A stretch of DNA of 64,000 bases from JAFTYO01 sp045613125 (lineage in GTDB: Bacteria > Pseudomonadota > Alphaproteobacteria > RF32 > CAG-239). Positions 61,292 to 64,000 of this stretch are shown here, in pieces; positions within the stretch are counted from its first letter, which is position 1; the number at the start of each line of letters is the position of its first letter. The notes beneath the pieces are model-generated. The model did not search any database. It saw nothing but the letters and a program-made list of their open reading frames with translations, and was not told where the DNA came from. The stretch spans positions 51,948-115,947 of the forward strand of contig JAZLAM010000005.1 of the NCBI GenBank assembly GCA_045613125.1, read 5' to 3'. The position numbers were made by a program, and so were the translations under genes.

Positions 61292-61967
61292 TATAGAAAA
61301 GGCTTTTGATTTTGATTTAAAAGTTTTAAGTGCTTTTAAATATAAAAGGCTTACACTCAGAATTGATACAAAAAAAGCTCAAGTTGTTTTAACAATGCCC
61401 AAATTTTGTTCTAAAAAGAAAGCTTATGATTTTGTTTTATCGAAACAAGATTGGATTATTGAACATCTGGCACAAATTCCTAAAACTAAAGATTTTGAAG
61501 ATGGTGAAGTGTTCAGTTTTTTAGGTAAACAAGTAAGGCTTTGTCATCAAAAAGATTCAAAATCTGCAACATATAGAGAAAATGATATAATTTATGTCGG
61601 CGGAGATATTATATTTTTGCATCGCCGTGTTAAAGATTACATTAAAAAAGAAGCAAAAAAAGAGTTTTTTAAACGCTCGCAAGAAATGGCCCAAAGAATA
61701 GATTGTCAAGTTGCCAATGTGCAAATTAAAGATACAAAATCTCGGTGGGGCAGTTGTTCAAGCTTAAATAACATAAATTACAGTTGGCGGATTGCTCTTG
61801 CACCAGATTGTGTAATTGATTATTTGATGGCTCATGAAGTGGCTCATTTAAAACATAAAGATCATTCATATGCTTTTTGGCGCTGTGTAAAGCAGCTCTA
61901 TAAAGGTGCTACATTAGGTAAAAATTGGTTAAAGGCAAATGGTAATAAACTCTTTTTGTATCGCTAA
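61257..61967 (+). CDS. YgjP-like metallopeptidase domain protein
   Basis: 236 residues from the ATG at 61257 (AGAGG 9 nt upstream; ATG at 61251 also possible). The zinc site is MAHEVAHLKHKDHSYAFW, with HExxH and a downstream His. SRWGSCSS and ISYSWRIALAP-type segments precede it, which is the YgjP/DUF45 (M48-related) pattern. Starts inside the YcgN gene, so translation is coupled. In many bacteria this domain is found beside restriction systems, but none is present here. Confidence 0.88.
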   Translation: MKITLLTGKTFDIEKAFDFDLKVLSAFKYKRLTLRIDTKKAQVVLTMPKFCSKKKAYDFVLSKQDWIIEHLAQIPKTKDFEDGEVFSFLGKQVRLCHQKDSKSATYRENDIIYVGGDIIFLHRRVKDYIKKEAKKEFFKRSQEMAQRIDCQVANVQIKDTKSRWGSCSSLNNINYSWRIALAPDCVIDYLMAHEVAHLKHKDHSYAFWRCVKQLYKGATLGKNWLKANGNKLFLYR

Positions 61968-62022
61968 CATTAAATTAATGGTTTTAGCGTATATACATAA
62001 GAGTTTTTAAAAAAGGTACGTT

Positions 62023-62979
62023 ATGAGAAAATTGTTTTTATTTATATTGTTTGCCATATTTGCATGTGCAATAGCAGTTTCTTGGTTTGATAATATGGCA
62101 AAAAAGCCACTCCCGATTAAACAAGATTTTGTTATCAATATGCCTCAAGGAGCAGGTGCAAACACCTTAGCCGAACAATTGATGCAACAACATTTACTAC
62201 CACATAAAATTATGGTAAAAATTGCTATCAGAGCTTACGGTTTTGATAAAAAGCTCAAAGCCGGAGAATTTTTAATTGAACCACAAATGTCATTATTGGA
62301 TATATTAAATAAATTATCTTCGGGAAAAGTGATTATGCATAAAATTACCATTCCGGAAGGCCTGACTTCACAACAAATCATAGAACTTATTAACAACAAT
62401 GAACTCTTAGTCGGCACAATAGATTTTCCGGTAGAAGAAGGATCTGTTTTGGCTGAAACATATTCTTTTAATAAAGGTGCAAAAAAATCAGATATAATCA
62501 AGCAAGCACAAAAATCCATGAAAGACAGTTTGCACAACATATGGCAGGAAAGAAAAGAAGATTTGCCCTTAAAATCAGATGAAGAATTGCTTATTTTGGC
62601 TTCAATTATTGAAAAAGAAACAGGCATAAGCTCTGAAAGAGCAAAAGTTGCTTCTGTTTTTATAAATCGCTTAAATAAAGGTATGCTTTTACAAACAGAT
62701 CCGACAGTGATTTATGCTATAACACAAGGAAAAACAGAATTAGGCCGGTCGCTAAAAAGAAAAGATTTACAAATTGATAGCCCTTATAACACATATAAAT
62801 ATGCAGGTCTTCCCCCAAAGCCGATTTGTAACCCCGGAATTGAAGCTCTTAAAGCAGCGGCAAATCCGCTTGACACTCCATATTTTTATTTTGTTGCAGA
62901 TGGCAAAGGCGGACACAATTTTTCTAAAACGCTTAAAGAACACAATCAAAATGTGCAAAAATGGCTGAAAAACAGATAA
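62023..62979 (+). CDS. mltG: Endolytic murein transglycosylase MltG
   Basis: Membrane-bound enzyme that cuts nascent glycan strands and sets their length. 318 residues: membrane helix at 1-22, LysM-like region (IPEGLTSQQIIELINNN), and the YceG core with LAETYSF, the catalytic Glu in ASIIEKETG, VFINRLNKGMLLQTDPTVIYA, PYNTYKYAGLPPKPICNPG and YFYFVADGKGGHNFS. The usual neighbours fabF and acpP are not visible. Confidence 0.95.
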   Translation: MRKLFLFILFAIFACAIAVSWFDNMAKKPLPIKQDFVINMPQGAGANTLAEQLMQQHLLPHKIMVKIAIRAYGFDKKLKAGEFLIEPQMSLLDILNKLSSGKVIMHKITIPEGLTSQQIIELINNNELLVGTIDFPVEEGSVLAETYSFNKGAKKSDIIKQAQKSMKDSLHNIWQERKEDLPLKSDEELLILASIIEKETGISSERAKVASVFINRLNKGMLLQTDPTVIYAITQGKTELGRSLKRKDLQIDSPYNTYKYAGLPPKPICNPGIEALKAAANPLDTPYFYFVADGKGGHNFSKTLKEHNQNVQKWLKNR

Positions 62980-63010
62980 GAATAACCTACGTACTGATAA
63001 GACATTTATA

Positions 63011-63049
63011 TATAACCTAAATCTCCTTTTTATGGAGATTTAGGTTATA
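63011..63049. terminator. Long hairpin between convergent mltG and secreted protein genes
   Basis: A perfect 16-bp stem (63011-63026 with 63034-63049) around a 7-nt loop, bidirectional by position. Strong U-tracts are lacking on both sides. Confidence 0.75.
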
Positions 63050-63067
63050 ATATTAGAAATTTAATGG

Positions 63068-63709
63068 CTATTGATTAACAAAATTATTTTGAACGGTTGC
63101 TATCTTTTCCTCATTATACACAAAAGTAACAGTTGTATAACCTCTACATTGTAAAGTTCTTGATGCTCCTCTTAAATCTGCTGTAGTTAATTTTCCACCA
63201 ATATGTATCAGAACATCATTTCCTTCAATCGTTAGTTTAGTATCAAAATCTGTGACTGTTCCACATGTTGTAGAATCGGTCTGACTTTTTAGTTCAAGCG
63301 CTTTATCACTAATACTTATTGAAGCCAACAAATTTAACGCTTCTTCATCAAGCGTTATAAAGCTTGCTCCATCAAAATTATCATCAAGAAAACCTTTAGC
63401 TCTTATTACGCCTTCATTAAAAGATCCATGGGCTATTCTGCTTTCTCCATAATTCTTATATGAGGCTTTAGATATCATGGTTGCATCAGATCCGTCACCT
63501 AATTTTCCATCAGTGGTAACAATCACGGTTTTTTCAGCTTCACCGGCTAAGATCATACCAAAACCGAGATATTTTTCACTGATTAATTCCATAGGTTTTA
63601 CAAACATAGCCTTAACTTCAAGCTGAGCACTGTTTGAGTCAGCATTTGCATTTAATGTTATGGCAGATAACAACATAGCGGTTGTAGTTAATAAAATATG
63701 TTTTTTCAT
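63068..63709 (-). CDS. Secreted DUF4402-like protein
   Basis: 213 residues. Signal peptide about 1-23 (LLTTTAMLLSAITLNANA). The mature part begins like DUF4402 proteins: AMFVKPMELISEKYLGFGMILAG, then KTVIVTTDG. One possible disulfide links TTCGTV and LQCRGY. DUF4402 proteins are pilin-like beta-sandwich proteins without assigned role. The SD TTAGGAG lies before the ATG, and a perfect 14-bp palindrome lies just upstream of it. Confidence 0.65.
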   Translation of the reverse strand: MKKHILLTTTAMLLSAITLNANADSNSAQLEVKAMFVKPMELISEKYLGFGMILAGEAEKTVIVTTDGKLGDGSDATMISKASYKNYGESRIAHGSFNEGVIRAKGFLDDNFDGASFITLDEEALNLLASISISDKALELKSQTDSTTCGTVTDFDTKLTIEGNDVLIHIGGKLTTADLRGASRTLQCRGYTTVTFVYNEEKIATVQNNFVNQ

Positions 63710-63725
63710 AATTTAGTCTCCTAAT

Positions 63726-63739
63726 ATGTAACGTTACAT
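63726..63739. promoter_or_regulatory. 14-bp palindrome in the leader of the secreted protein gene
   Basis: ATGTAACGTTACAT, perfectly symmetric, 16-30 bp upstream of the start codon on the minus strand. Candidate operator. Confidence 0.5.
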
Positions 63740-63817
63740 GTGCTAAAAAACTGAACATTTTCACCAAGCGCTTTGGCTTGAGTTTCAAGCTTTTTAAACA
63801 CACCGATAGTATAATTT

Positions 63818-63829
63818 AAACGTACGTTT
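63818..63829. promoter_or_regulatory. CGTACG palindrome near the promoter of the secreted protein gene
   Basis: AAACGTACGTTT. On the minus strand a possible -10 (TATACT) follows 4-5 bases after the repeat and its TTTAAAT flank, so a bound regulator would contact the promoter. The same 12-bp core recurs at 63947-63958. Confidence 0.45.
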
Positions 63830-63932
63830 TTTTAACGCAGTGCAAAAAGGAAAAATTTGCAAAATTTAAAATTTGCATTTTATTGTTTTTCAAATAGTTA
63901 GAAGAAACTGAAGTTCGAAAAAAACATCAAAA

Positions 63933-63972
63933 AAACTGCTTGATTTAAACGTACGTTTAAATCGAGCAGTTT
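63933..63972 (-). terminator. 40-bp inverted repeat, terminator of a minus-strand gene beyond the window
   Basis: The arms pair over 40 bp with a single T/G mismatch, with CGTACG at the centre. On the minus strand the stem is followed by seven Ts, giving a strong intrinsic terminator. The gene it ends would lie to the right of position 64000. Confidence 0.75.
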
Positions 63973-64000
63973 AAAACGCTTAAAACCATTGTAAATAAAC

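Overview
The window looks like a chromosomal segment of an AT-rich, uncultured alphaproteobacterium. Four gene orders support this: priA-atpHAGDC, tRNA-Trp-secE-nusG, split three-gene pntAA-pntAB-pntB, and gpmI-envC-like-ctpA-rppH. A pseudopilin with the GRSMVEMLGV leader and a giant cysteine-rich secreted protein recall small-genome, host-associated (gut type) alphaproteobacteria. That lineage placement is inference from gene content. I see no rRNA, CRISPR array, transposase or prophage.

Layout. 1-3.3 kb: parE (cut by the window edge, minus), a structured leader, then rpsB-tsf. 3.4-10.7 kb: a surface-polysaccharide island with two convergent operons (four glycosyl/pyruvyl transferase and radical SAM genes on plus; a GT4, a frameshifted acetyltransferase and a pyruvyl transferase on minus). 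10.7-11.9 kb: very small membrane ORFs, an initiator tRNA-Met and an unknown P-loop kinase between two near-identical terminators. 12-17.3 kb: tandem paralogous membrane proteins, a Cys-motif micro-protein with Hsp20, a large unknown membrane protein behind a consensus promoter, and a candidate independent small transcript at about 17.08-17.32 kb. 17.3-19.1 kb: a porin-like protein with an atypical OmpR-family regulator. 19.2-29 kb: gpmI, envC-like, ctpA, rppH; pnt transhydrogenase; paired chromate transporter halves; a PfkB sugar kinase. 29-33 kb: typA, pseudopilin, tRNA-Trp, secE, nusG and a small XRE regulator. 33-36.7 kb: the 934-residue Cys-rich protein and a TlpA-like thioredoxin. 36.8-39.8 kb: a LptM-like lipoprotein followed by a VWA / PP2C / Ser-Thr kinase cassette (TerY-P triad; E. 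coli yegL-yegK-yegI type). 40-48.5 kb: a nitronate monooxygenase-like enzyme, the F1 operon and priA. 48.7-56.2 kb: unfamiliar genes, including two putative zinc metallopeptidases without export signals, a HAD hydrolase, an AMMECR1-like membrane protein and a Cys-rich secreted peptide. 56.3-64 kb: clpX-clpP, dnaB behind a DnaA-box hairpin, two YcgN-like proteins, a YgjP-like peptidase, mltG, and a secreted DUF4402-like protein flanked by perfect palindromes.

How it fits together: most of the window is housekeeping (translation, F1 ATPase, proteolysis, replication, envelope maturation). Accessory modules sit between these blocks. The most system-like are the VWA-PP2C-kinase signalling cassette, the 52-56 kb peptidase/AMMECR1-like operon, the polysaccharide island and the candidate small RNA beside the porin-regulator pair. 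All calls come from reading the sequence by eye. Family assignments of housekeeping genes are secure; functions of unknown proteins are not.
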